From WJMT01 sp964624145 (lineage in GTDB: Bacteria; Acidobacteriota; Aminicenantia; Aminicenantales; Aminicenantaceae), in contig CAZUXT010000008.1 in NCBI GenBank assembly GCA_964624145.1, forward strand, positions 48,781-112,780: 64,000 bases of DNA, read 5' to 3'. A model generated the notes under the pieces. That model saw only the letters and a list, made by a program, of their open reading frames with translations, searched no databases and was not told the origin of the DNA. Both the position numbers and the translations under genes were made by a program. Position 1 is the stretch's first letter, and each line of letters opens with the position of its first letter. Positions 16,620 to 25,259 of the stretch are shown here, piece after piece.

Positions 16620-18023
16620 TTATAACAAATCCTGAACATGATACTCTCTCCATTTCCGGGCTATTCTTTCAACGGCATCTAAAGATGCCTGTATCTCCTT
16701 TTCTTGATGAGACATGGAAATAGCTCCGTACCCATGGAAAGTATGGAATCCTTCCACTATCATAGCAAACTTAAAGGCCTTTTCCCTCAATTCCACATCA
16801 CTCACCTCAGGATTCCAAACCTGCTCCGGAGAAGTCACCTTATCAATGTTTGTGCGCAGAAACTGAACTCCGATAAGAGAACTGTTATCCGCAATGTCTT
16901 CTCCCTTCCCCGTGCATTTCACATTGAATCCATAAGTTAAAAAGATTTCCTCAACACTCGTCCTGACTTTAGCTCCGAGTTTCCCTATTCGAGGATATAT
17001 CTCAGACTCATGAGCAACAAGATGCTCGATATAAGTGGCACCGGCCAGCATAGAGGCGGGATGACCGGAAAAAGTCCCTCCTTCGAATTTGACCCGATCC
17101 TCTTTTCCGGCATCAGGGCTACACAGAGACAAAATGGCCTCCTCTCCTGCAACCGCACTGACCGGCATTCCTCCACCAATGGCTTTCCCGAATACCGTTA
17201 ATTCAGGCTTTATTCCATATAAAATCTGAACCGGACCCGCATGGAACCTGAATCCTGACACAACTTCATCAAAGATCAAAACAGCACCGTATTTTTTGGT
17301 CAGGTCCCTGGCTCTCTGAAGATAGTCCTTGGAAGAAAAAATAAAACCCCCTGCCCCTATAAAAGGTTCTATAATAAAACACGCGATCTGTTCTCCATAC
17401 TTTTTAAACACACTTTCAAGGTCAGGTATATCATTAAAACAGGTTACTAATACCATGGAATCAGCCAAAGGTGGAAGACCCGCGGATTCGATCTGATTCA
17501 ATCCACCCTGGTAAGAAGAAATCCCCTTTAATGCATACGGATGCGCCCCATGCCAGCCTCCGCCTACTTTCAATACTTTTTCTCTCTTTGTATATGCTTT
17601 GGCCATCATCACAGCATACATGGAAGCTAATGTGCCGCTGGTCGTAAACCTGATTTTATCCGCTTTTGTCCTGTTCAGAATAAGTTCTGCCAGTTTTCTC
17701 TGAGCATATTCGGGGAAGCCGGTTTCAAGTCCCTGGCCGTTATTGAAACAATCCTTTAATGTATCAACAACAATATCCGGATTGTGTCCCAGAATATTTG
17801 CAAAATGGCCCTGCCAGAAGTCAATATAAGCATTCCCGTCTTCATCCCAGATTTTCGATCCCTTGCATTTAACCGGATAAATGGGAAAGGGAGGAAAAAG
17901 CCTGAGATTATGACTTCCCCCTCTGATTTGATAACGGGAAGCCGATGAATAAATCAGTCCTGATTTCCTGTTCTTCGAGGAATATTCCTCTGTTAGTATT
18001 TCCATAAATTCACTGCGCTTCAT
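16620..18023 (-). CDS. Class III aminotransferase (glutamate-1-semialdehyde aminomutase-like)
   Basis: A 467-residue PLP enzyme of aminotransferase class III. Landmarks are FTTSGTLASMYAVMMAKA (126-143, cofactor phosphate and substrate contacts), IFDEVVSGFR (250-259, ring-binding Asp252), and VFGKAIGGGMP with the PLP lysine at K280. It resembles glutamate-1-semialdehyde 2,1-aminomutase, but placement between a symporter and an amino-acid dehydrogenase, with no heme genes nearby, points to catabolic transamination or amino-group migration. It starts at ATG 18023; the gap to the symporter stop is 69 bases. Confidence 0.8.
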   Translation of the reverse strand: MKRSEFMEILTEEYSSKNRKSGLIYSSASRYQIRGGSHNLRLFPPFPIYPVKCKGSKIWDEDGNAYIDFWQGHFANILGHNPDIVVDTLKDCFNNGQGLETGFPEYAQRKLAELILNRTKADKIRFTTSGTLASMYAVMMAKAYTKREKVLKVGGGWHGAHPYALKGISSYQGGLNQIESAGLPPLADSMVLVTCFNDIPDLESVFKKYGEQIACFIIEPFIGAGGFIFSSKDYLQRARDLTKKYGAVLIFDEVVSGFRFHAGPVQILYGIKPELTVFGKAIGGGMPVSAVAGEEAILSLCSPDAGKEDRVKFEGGTFSGHPASMLAGATYIEHLVAHESEIYPRIGKLGAKVRTSVEEIFLTYGFNVKCTGKGEDIADNSSLIGVQFLRTNIDKVTSPEQVWNPEVSDVELREKAFKFAMIVEGFHTFHGYGAISMSHQEKEIQASLDAVERIARKWREYHVQDLL

Positions 18024-18092
18024 TGCTTCTTTCCTTGCTCAGTTTAAAATATAATGCTAGAGACTTAAAGTCACTCTTTTTCTCTCTTTTCG

Positions 18093-19676
18093 TTACCAGA
18101 ACAGGATATATAAAACAATCGTAACCGCTATGACTCCCAATCCAAGCCACAGCACCGACGGTGTGGGTTTCATATCAAATTCCTTGCGAACCGGCATCAC
18201 CTTGAGCTTCTTTAGCGGTTTTACTAGAGTCAGTACAGTCATGACAGCAATGATGACTATAAAAGTGATGGCCATTCGGTTGAGAAAAGCAATGGACACG
18301 ATAGTCAAACCCCAATTATTGAACAGCGGTACATTACCGAAGAATATCAAGAGAATGGCATAGACTATGGGATTTAAAATCAGAGCCCAGAGGCCGGCTG
18401 ACTCAGGAGCCTTTTTGAAAATCAATCCAAATGCAAATGCTGCCAGAATACCCGGTGAAATAAAGCCCTGGAATTCCTGGATATAAGTAAAAATTCCCTG
18501 AAGACTGGGATGGTCAAGAGCCGGAGCGATCAGACAGCCTATGACCACAAAAAGCATGGTCATGATCCGCCCTGTCCCTATAACCATCTTTTCCGAAGCA
18601 TCTTTTTTCCAGCGCCGTTTGAATAGATCCATAGTGAAAATGGTGGAAGCTGAATTCAGCATGGAGGCAAGAGAGCTGATCACAGCTCCGGCAATAGCCG
18701 CAAAAATAAACCCCCTCACTCCTACAGGGATCAGATTCCTTATGAGCAGAGGATAAGCGGCATCTGTGGTGGCACCAGGCGCGGTCAGCTGATCTGTATA
18801 TAACTGAAAAGCCATTATTCCAGGAAATATGATAATAAAAGGTATGATCAATTTAAGACCTGCAGCAAATATGACCCCAAGCTGGCCCTGCCGCAGGTTT
18901 TTAGCAGCAAGAGTTCTCTGGCATATGTATTGATTAAGACCCCAGTAATAAAAATTAGGAATCCACAAACCGATAACCAAGGCAGTCCAGGGAAGAACTG
19001 AATGGTCTTTTGGAAGAACCATATGAAGCTTGTCTGCATTCACTTCCAAAAAACTCCCGAGACCTCCCACAGCATGAAGGCCAAGAAAAAGAGTGATGGC
19101 GCCTCCCACAATAAGGGCTGTCCCCTGAAAAAGGTCAGCCCAGGCTACAGCTTTAAGCCCTCCCCATGTTGTATAAAGCGCGGCAATCCCTCCAATCAGC
19201 CACACAGCATGAGTCATTTTAAGGCCGAAAATAGTATGAAGAGTCAAGCCGCCGGAATAGATGACCGCAGAAATCGTGACAAAAACATAAATCAGCATGG
19301 TATAAAAGGCCATAAGGCCCCTTGCCGCTGAATTATATCGATATTCCAGATATTCAGGGATAGTGAAAATGCCGCTTCTCAAAAATTTCGGAAGGAAGAA
19401 CAATCCCACAAGAACAATGCATATGGCCGCCATCCACTCATAACTGGCAACTGCCATTCCTGCAATCCCAGCACCCTGTCCGGACATTCCCACAAAATGT
19501 TCAGTGGATATATTGGCAGCTATCAGCGAAAGGCCTATGAAAGGCCAAAGAAGCCCCCGGCTTGCAAGGAAAAAATCCTCTCCGGTCTCTCTTTTCCGGC
19601 TCTTATAAAGACTGACTCCGACAACCACGGCAAAAAAGAGAAGGAATAAGCTAATATCAAAAAAAGTAAGCTCCAT
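18093..19676 (-). CDS. Sodium:solute symporter (SSS/SLC5 family)
   Basis: A 527-residue inner-membrane protein with about 13-14 helices. SSS-family marks include NISTEHFVGMSGQG in the second helix region, the GxGGLKAVAWADLFQG-like loop, and SSLASMLNSASTIFTMDLFKR near the end of helix 8-9, where the sodium site lies. The ATG at 19676 is preceded by AAGGGGAG. It heads the operon with the aminotransferase and dehydrogenase, so an amino-acid-like substrate is inferred, although sequence style (STEHFVG) is that of sugar/inositol SLC5 members. Confidence 0.85.
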   Translation of the reverse strand: MELTFFDISLFLLFFAVVVGVSLYKSRKRETGEDFFLASRGLLWPFIGLSLIAANISTEHFVGMSGQGAGIAGMAVASYEWMAAICIVLVGLFFLPKFLRSGIFTIPEYLEYRYNSAARGLMAFYTMLIYVFVTISAVIYSGGLTLHTIFGLKMTHAVWLIGGIAALYTTWGGLKAVAWADLFQGTALIVGGAITLFLGLHAVGGLGSFLEVNADKLHMVLPKDHSVLPWTALVIGLWIPNFYYWGLNQYICQRTLAAKNLRQGQLGVIFAAGLKLIIPFIIIFPGIMAFQLYTDQLTAPGATTDAAYPLLIRNLIPVGVRGFIFAAIAGAVISSLASMLNSASTIFTMDLFKRRWKKDASEKMVIGTGRIMTMLFVVIGCLIAPALDHPSLQGIFTYIQEFQGFISPGILAAFAFGLIFKKAPESAGLWALILNPIVYAILLIFFGNVPLFNNWGLTIVSIAFLNRMAITFIVIIAVMTVLTLVKPLKKLKVMPVRKEFDMKPTPSVLWLGLGVIAVTIVLYILFW

Positions 19677-19897
19677 GTTATCTCCCCTTATCAGTGTTTG
19701 TGTGTTTCGGACTATTCATGCGTCATTTTCTATTAATGATTGGCACTCATAATTGACTGTTTAATTTAATCTCTTCTCCCTTAAAAAGCAAATTTTTTAT
19801 TCTTGATTAATCATTTTTGAGAATGTATAGTTAACCTTCAATACTATTTGTAATTAATGAAAAATTTTTAACTAAGAAGCGTCATAATATAATAATT

Positions 19898-20662
19898 ATG
19901 AAAACAGTCGTCATACTTTCCATGCCTAGGAGCGGTTCTTCTCTTCTTTCCGGAGTCCTTTACCACCTGGGAGTCTGGATGGGAGAAGAAGACAACATGA
20001 AAATAGGCAAGCATCTGAATAAATTCGGATGTTACGAGAATCAAGAGTTTATCGGATTTAATGAATACATGCTCTTCAAGTCCAAAAGACTTTTGGACCA
20101 GGCACAAAGGCTTAACCAAAGCGATGGTCTCGTAGAAAAGGCGGTCAAGGACCATGAAGAACGGATCATAGAAATCATTCGAAAAAACGAAAGGGAACTC
20201 TGGGGCTTTAAAAATCCCACTATGATATACACCCTCCCTTATTTTCATCATCATCTCAAAAACCCCTACTACATCAGTTTAAAACGCGATTCTAAAAGTA
20301 TCGCAAATTCTCTAAAAAGAGCCGCGAAATTCAAAAACTGGCTTCCTGAAATGAGACATGAATTCCTCTACTTCTCTCTAATCGAAAAGCTTCAGATCAT
20401 AATGCGCTTCATTAAAGTCTTTTTAAAATCTGGTTTTATCTTCACACATGAATCCCTTTATGAAGAAATCGCAGAAGATGGTTACAGAAGAATAGACGAT
20501 TTCCTCAAAGATAAAAGACACATTGACCTGAAACTCATTGACCTCCTGGAAGACTCTGAGAATACCCTCAGAAAAATCATTGATTTCCTTGGCATGACTC
20601 CATCCGAGAAGCAAATAAGAGCCGCTTTGAGTTTCATAAGGCCTGATTTAATAAAATCCTGA
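19898..20662 (+). CDS. Sulfotransferase family protein
   Basis: A 254-residue cytoplasmic protein with the sulfotransferase 5'-phosphosulfate loop at the N-terminus, VVILSMPRSGSSLLSGVL (residues 4-21), and a plausible 3'-phosphate region around YYISLKRDSKSIANSLKRA. Members move sulfate from PAPS to hydroxyls on glycans, lipids or small molecules. The start ATG 19898 lacks a strong ribosome site. It is followed after only 9-15 bases by a methyltransferase, so the two may tailor the same product. The acceptor is unknown. Confidence 0.75.
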   Translation: MKTVVILSMPRSGSSLLSGVLYHLGVWMGEEDNMKIGKHLNKFGCYENQEFIGFNEYMLFKSKRLLDQAQRLNQSDGLVEKAVKDHEERIIEIIRKNERELWGFKNPTMIYTLPYFHHHLKNPYYISLKRDSKSIANSLKRAAKFKNWLPEMRHEFLYFSLIEKLQIIMRFIKVFLKSGFIFTHESLYEEIAEDGYRRIDDFLKDKRHIDLKLIDLLEDSENTLRKIIDFLGMTPSEKQIRAALSFIRPDLIKS

Positions 20663-20677
20663 AAACAAGGCGTGATA

Positions 20678-21409
20678 ATGTTGAATGAAATCTTTTATGA
20701 AATGTTCAAGCAGATGCCCAGGCAGGGCCCTGGCAAGTCAGGCTACACAAAAAAGGCGCTCTCTTTTTGCACAATCCCTGATTCTCCTCAAATCCTTGAT
20801 ATCGGATGCGGCACAGGAGCTCAAACACTTTCTCTTGCTGAAAACACTGACGGCCGGATCACAGCTGTGGACAACTACGGGCCTTTTCTTGAAGAACTGA
20901 GAAAAAAGGCAAAAAAATCAGGGCTTTATGAAAAGATCCAGATTATCCAGAGCGATATGAACCAACTTGCTTTGCAACAAAAATTCGACCTCATCTGGTG
21001 TGAGGGCGCCATTTTTGTTATAGGTTTTGACAAAGGATTGAGAGAATTTAAAGAGCTTTTAAAACCGGGAGGGTTCATGGCCCTTACAGAAGTAGTATGG
21101 ACAAAGGAAAATCCACCCCCGGGAGCTGTCGCATATTGGGAAAAAGAATATCCGGCGATTACTGATGTTCCTGGTAATATCAATATCATACGCTCAGCAG
21201 GATATGACCTCGTCCATCATTTCATCATGCCCCAGGACGCCTGGGATGAATTCTACTCGGCTCTGGAAGGCATCACCATCCAGATGCAGAAGAAATACAA
21301 AAACAACAAGGAAGCGGAAAAAATCATTGACTATGCTGTCAAAGAGATTGAAGCCTATGAAAAGTTCAGTGAATTTTACAGCTATGCTTTTTTTGTCATG
21401 AGAAATTAA
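20678..21409 (+). CDS. Class I SAM-dependent methyltransferase
   Basis: A 243-residue enzyme with the Rossmann methyltransferase motif I, ILDIGCGTGAQT (39-50), an acidic motif II ITAVDNYGP and motif III near LKPGGFMALTE. I choose ATG 20678: it lies 7 bases after ACAAGG, whereas the GTG at 20672 is too close. It forms a pair with the sulfotransferase. Substrate not predictable. Confidence 0.8.
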   Translation: MLNEIFYEMFKQMPRQGPGKSGYTKKALSFCTIPDSPQILDIGCGTGAQTLSLAENTDGRITAVDNYGPFLEELRKKAKKSGLYEKIQIIQSDMNQLALQQKFDLIWCEGAIFVIGFDKGLREFKELLKPGGFMALTEVVWTKENPPPGAVAYWEKEYPAITDVPGNINIIRSAGYDLVHHFIMPQDAWDEFYSALEGITIQMQKKYKNNKEAEKIIDYAVKEIEAYEKFSEFYSYAFFVMRN

Positions 21410-21428
21410 CACCCAGAACAGATGAAAT

Positions 21429-21644
21429 TCAATCCTCCGGATTCGGCTCATATGAGAGAATATCCCCTGGCTGACAATCCAGAGCTTTACAAACAGCATC
21501 CAGAGTGGAAAACCGGATAGCCCGGGCATGTCCCTGCTTGAGAATGGATAGATTTTGAACGGTTATTCCGACTTTTTCCGAAAGCGCTGTTAAGGTCATT
21601 TTCCTTTTAACCAGCATAAGGTCCAGATTGATTTGAATAGACAT
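21429..21644 (-). CDS. XRE-family (YozG-like) helix-turn-helix regulator
   Basis: A 71-residue Cro/C1-type DNA-binding protein: MLVKRKMTLTALSEKVGITVQNLSILK forms the HTH, followed by FSTLDAVCKALDCQPGDIL, a typical ending for the compact YozG group. It lies 10 bases downstream of a DUF2975 gene, a pairing that recurs widely in bacteria. It likely regulates the membrane partner or their shared operon. Confidence 0.85.
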   Translation of the reverse strand: MSIQINLDLMLVKRKMTLTALSEKVGITVQNLSILKQGHARAIRFSTLDAVCKALDCQPGDILSYEPNPED

Positions 21645-21654
21645 TGTGCACCGC

Positions 21655-22161
21655 TTATATGGTAAGATTTTTTTCTTTCTGGAGCTCTAATCCTGATTCA
21701 AACACTTTCGCAATGACCAGGATCCCTAATCCTATTATTAACAGTTTAATAAATCCGTCCCAGATTAAGTCTATAAAACCGGCAGAACTGAAGGTGCTAT
21801 CAAATCCTCGCATCAAGATTTTCCCCAGAATATCAATGGGTATGAGAACAAAGACAGCATAGGCGATATTTTTAATACGCTGGACATTGGCCACTTCAAA
21901 TGGAGATTTTGCTTTGATTGAGCGGAGTATTTTCCGGAGATAAAAGATGATCAGCACAAAAATGATTGAGTTAAAAAATCCGGTCAGAGAAATCCCGGTC
22001 TGGATCATAATGCTTTTAACTCCCCCTGACTTTGTGATGATAACAAAACCCATCACAAGGGCCAGAACCAGTCCCACAACAGCGAGGATCCAAATAATAT
22101 CGACCATGAGAGAAAAAGCCCTGACATATGAAGGTTGATCTTCTTTTTTGTTTCCTTTCAT
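21655..22161 (-). CDS. DUF2975 membrane protein
   Basis: A 168-residue protein with four hydrophobic helices (roughly residues 18-45, 55-75, 100-120, 135-155). The pattern with SPFEVANVQRIKNIAY in the central loop marks the DUF2975 family, usually encoded beside a YozG-type regulator as here. AAGGAG precedes the ATG at 22161. The biochemical function is unknown; the pair is sometimes thought to sense membrane state, which is not shown here. Confidence 0.8.
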   Translation of the reverse strand: MKGNKKEDQPSYVRAFSLMVDIIWILAVVGLVLALVMGFVIITKSGGVKSIMIQTGISLTGFFNSIIFVLIIFYLRKILRSIKAKSPFEVANVQRIKNIAYAVFVLIPIDILGKILMRGFDSTFSSAGFIDLIWDGFIKLLIIGLGILVIAKVFESGLELQKEKNLTI

Positions 22162-22180
22162 TCATCACTCCTTTTTCTCT

Positions 22181-22209
22181 AAAATAAGTGATGATTTATC
22201 GTTTGTCAA
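22181..22209 (-). promoter_or_regulatory. Putative promoter of the DUF2975-XRE operon
   Basis: On the minus strand, TTGACA (22209-22204), 17 bases, then TATTTT (22186-22181). The start codon is at 22161, so the leader would be very short, but the ribosome site still fits. Confidence 0.5.
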
Positions 22210-22312
22210 GTAATTTTTATTGTTTTTCATTAACCTATTAACGCTAATCAATACTTTCCGGGAAAGAACCGCCCTTGATTTTATTCCTGATTGATACGTA
22301 GAGAAAATTTTT

Positions 22313-24715
22313 CTATTTGTTCTTAACGTATTTGTCGAACCACTCAAACATCTCAGCCAGAACATGGAAGACAGATTCTTCAGCTCTGTAGCCATGGCTC
22401 TCATGAGGCAGCATCACCAGCCGGACCGTTGCTCCATGGCCCTTCAACGCATGGAACAGGCGCCTCGATTGGATGGGAAATGTTCCGGAATTGTTGTCTT
22501 TTTCACCATGGATGAGAAGAATGGGCTCATTGATTGTATCCGCATGCATAAACGGGGATATCTTGAAGTATATCTCCGGTGCCTCCCATAAGGTTCTCCG
22601 CTCGCTCTGGAACCCAAAAGGCGTCAAAGTCCGGTTATAGGCTCCGCTCCGGGCAATCCCAGCAGCAAATAGGTCACAATAGGCCAGGAAATTCGCTGTC
22701 ATAAAGGCTCCGTAGCTGTGTCCCCCGACTCCTACCCTTTCAGGATCAATAATACCCTCGGCATCCAAATAATCAATGGCTGCCTTGGCACCGCTCACAA
22801 TCTGCTCAATGAATGTGTTATTCATTGTTTCCGGGTCTCCCACAATGGGAAGCTGGGCTCCATCCAGAACAGCATAACCCTGTGTCACAAAGAAAAGCTG
22901 TGAGGTGCCCCGGAAAAAAGTAAACCGGTTGGGAGAGCTTCTTACCTGGCCGGCCACACTCGGGTCGCTGTATTCCAGAGGATACGCCCAAAACACAAGG
23001 GGAAGGCGCTGGCCTTCTTTATAATCAGGAGGCAGGTAAAGAGTCCCGCTGAGGTCCACTCCGTCGTCTCTCTTGTATTTGACAAGCTTTTTGATCATTC
23101 CGGTCATCTGAGGAGCCGGGTCCTTATAATCAGTCAAAGCCTGCCGCTTGCCGTTTTTCAGATCGAGAACAAAATAATTGGGAGGTTCCGTTTTGGACTG
23201 AAAGTTAATGATGATTCGATCTCTGGATTTCCCTGTAAAATCAACAAATGATTCATAACAGTCCTCACCAGATTGAAATATCCGCTCCGTTTTCATTGTC
23301 TTAAGGTTCATCTTATCCAGAAAGGGACGTTCTCCCTGAGGATTGGCTCCTCGCCCACTCAGATAAATCCAGTCTTTGTCCTGGAGAACCACCCATTCTC
23401 CATTTGGAGTGATGGTATACACAGGACGGCCCGGGTCATTATAGCGGTCATGTATGCTGAGGTCGATGACCTTCTTGGGTTCCTTGGAAGAATCATCCAC
23501 ATCGATCAAATAAGTGGTCTGCCAGCGGCGCTTCCAGTCATATTCAGTGAGAAAAGCCATATCCGGATTCTCAAGCCAGGTGATGCCTGAATAACGGTGT
23601 TTGACTTTTATGATTTCCTGAGGCTCCTCTTTAAAGGGATAGGACTGGGTCATTATTATGTCCCGGTGAGGGACCTCTTTATCCGGATCTCCTTCATCCA
23701 TAGCTTCCACCCAGGTGAGACTGGCAGGTTGAAGAGCACGCCACTCAACAGACCGGATCCCTTTAGGCACACCCCGCATAGGAACGTCATCTGCCAGAGG
23801 GACTTCGGCCAGCAAATGGACCAGATTTCCATCCATATCCCAAATTTCTATATTATGAGTGAAATAATAGTAAGGAACGCTGTAAGAATAAGGCTTCTTG
23901 ATCCTGTGGACCAGCAGAAGGGTCCCGTCCGGGGAAGGATCCGCATAAACATAAACAGCCGGTCCTCCGAGATTTTCAGATTCTCCGGTAGTCACATCGA
24001 TCCTCTTTATTTGAGAAGTGGCATAATAAGTAAAAAGTTTCTCATCATAGGGTGTTTCAAGAAGGTCCTGATAGGTCCATACTTTAGCAAATTTTCCGGA
24101 GACTTCCTGAATATGGGGACCTACGGGCACTGAAGGTTCCTCAGGGGGTTTGCCTCTGTCTTCAGGAACCATGTAAGCCAGAATATGCTTATTGTCCGGG
24201 AGCCAGCTAAAACCTGAACCAAGAACAGCATTTATGGTCGGGCCGCTGAGCTTTTTCACCGTACCGGTTTTTGCCTCCACAGCCCAAAGCTCCACTCCAT
24301 CGTCCAGATAGTCTGTGAATGCAAACCAGGTTCCGTCATTTGACCAACGGGGAAAGCTGAACCGAGCATCTTCAGGAAGCTCTACAGGAATGACCTTGCC
24401 TTTTTCAATGGTCTTAATGATCAATGATGTCATAAAATATGTCTGCTGCCTTGAGTTATTCAAAGGTGTGATCCGTGTCCCAGCCAATCGAAGTAAAGGC
24501 TGGGCCATGTATGCCATGGACGGCATGGTTTCATAGGTGTAAAAAAGCACTCTTTTTCCATCAGGACTCAGAGAGGCCTGGGGCGGCGAGGGGGCTTTCA
24601 GGATATCAATCACTTCCTGAGGGGGCTTTTTATAAGGCTCCTGCCCCAGCAAAACCAGGCTGTTCATAAAAACAAAAAGAAAGAAAACCACACATATTTT
24701 CTTTTTTGCATTCAT
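22313..24715 (-). CDS. Secreted prolyl-oligopeptidase (S9) family serine peptidase
   Basis: An 800-residue exported peptidase. Residues 1-24 form a signal peptide ending near LLGQEP. The N-terminal two thirds is a WD/propeller-like lid. The C-terminal alpha/beta-hydrolase domain has the catalytic triad in order: Ser667 in GGHSYGAF, Asp740 in GEKDNNSG and His774 in PHESHGY. It probably degrades oligopeptides in the periplasm or outside the cell. It is a single gene, divergent from padR. Upstream on its strand, TTGGAT-17-TATGAT is a possible promoter. Confidence 0.9.
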   Translation of the reverse strand: MNAKKKICVVFFLFVFMNSLVLLGQEPYKKPPQEVIDILKAPSPPQASLSPDGKRVLFYTYETMPSMAYMAQPLLRLAGTRITPLNNSRQQTYFMTSLIIKTIEKGKVIPVELPEDARFSFPRWSNDGTWFAFTDYLDDGVELWAVEAKTGTVKKLSGPTINAVLGSGFSWLPDNKHILAYMVPEDRGKPPEEPSVPVGPHIQEVSGKFAKVWTYQDLLETPYDEKLFTYYATSQIKRIDVTTGESENLGGPAVYVYADPSPDGTLLLVHRIKKPYSYSVPYYYFTHNIEIWDMDGNLVHLLAEVPLADDVPMRGVPKGIRSVEWRALQPASLTWVEAMDEGDPDKEVPHRDIIMTQSYPFKEEPQEIIKVKHRYSGITWLENPDMAFLTEYDWKRRWQTTYLIDVDDSSKEPKKVIDLSIHDRYNDPGRPVYTITPNGEWVVLQDKDWIYLSGRGANPQGERPFLDKMNLKTMKTERIFQSGEDCYESFVDFTGKSRDRIIINFQSKTEPPNYFVLDLKNGKRQALTDYKDPAPQMTGMIKKLVKYKRDDGVDLSGTLYLPPDYKEGQRLPLVFWAYPLEYSDPSVAGQVRSSPNRFTFFRGTSQLFFVTQGYAVLDGAQLPIVGDPETMNNTFIEQIVSGAKAAIDYLDAEGIIDPERVGVGGHSYGAFMTANFLAYCDLFAAGIARSGAYNRTLTPFGFQSERRTLWEAPEIYFKISPFMHADTINEPILLIHGEKDNNSGTFPIQSRRLFHALKGHGATVRLVMLPHESHGYRAEESVFHVLAEMFEWFDKYVKNK

Positions 24716-24818
24716 TGTTTTCCCTCCGGTATTGGTATCATTTTAAAAATCAAATATGACTTATCATAGTATAAAAAAAGCATAAATCCAATCTTTTTTA
24801 TTCTTCAAAAATCAGGGC

Positions 24819-24848
24819 TTGACATCTTTCCCTTAAGACTGATAATCT
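24819..24848 (+). promoter_or_regulatory. Putative promoter of padR-permease operon
   Basis: TTGACA (24819-24824), 18 bases, TAATCT (24843-24848). It lies 45 bases before the padR start and carries the same 18-base spacer seen at 30148, 32806, 42552 and 43961. Confidence 0.5.
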
Positions 24849-24849
24849 T

Positions 24850-24873
24850 ATATATACTAATATACTATATATA
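24850..24873 (+). promoter_or_regulatory. AT-only near-palindrome, candidate PadR operator
   Basis: A run made almost wholly of TATA/ACTA steps lies just after the -10 box and contains two direct ATACTA hexamers about one turn apart. PadR proteins bind AT-rich dyads at their own promoters, so autoregulation is plausible. The low complexity makes this weak. Confidence 0.3.
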
Positions 24874-24892
24874 TGATTTATGGAGATATAAA

Positions 24893-25231
24893 ATGTCATC
24901 AAAAACACTGACTGCCGCGGCCTATAAGCCGGTCATCCTTTCCATCCTTCAAGCAGGCGAAAGCTACGGATACCAGATCATCAAAAAGGTCCGTAACGCT
25001 TCAGGCGGAAAACTGGAATGGCCCAGTTCCCTGCTCTATCCTGTGCTGCACAGGCTGGAAAAAGAGGGATTGATCCAATCCCAATGGAAACTTTCAGAAA
25101 AAGGCAGAATGCGGAGGACTTACCGCATCACAGAGTTAGGGCAAAAAGAACTGAGTGCAGAAAAACAGCTCTGGTTTAATGTTCACAACACACTCATAAA
25201 ATTTTGGAAAACAGCAGAGGTCCTGGATTGA
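24893..25231 (+). CDS. PadR-family transcriptional regulator
   Basis: A 112-residue winged-helix protein: KPVILSILQAGESYGYQIIKKV, then SLLYPVLHRLEKEGLIQSQW and the wing with RRTYRITELGQKEL, a textbook PadR. GGAG lies 7 bases before ATG 24893. The gene is followed after 28 bases by an FtsX-type permease with a prefix domain, the standard partner in this permease class, so it most likely represses the pair. Confidence 0.92.
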   Translation: MSSKTLTAAAYKPVILSILQAGESYGYQIIKKVRNASGGKLEWPSSLLYPVLHRLEKEGLIQSQWKLSEKGRMRRTYRITELGQKELSAEKQLWFNVHNTLIKFWKTAEVLD

Positions 25232-25259
25232 CATAATGGACTGAAAGGGGCAGAGACCC

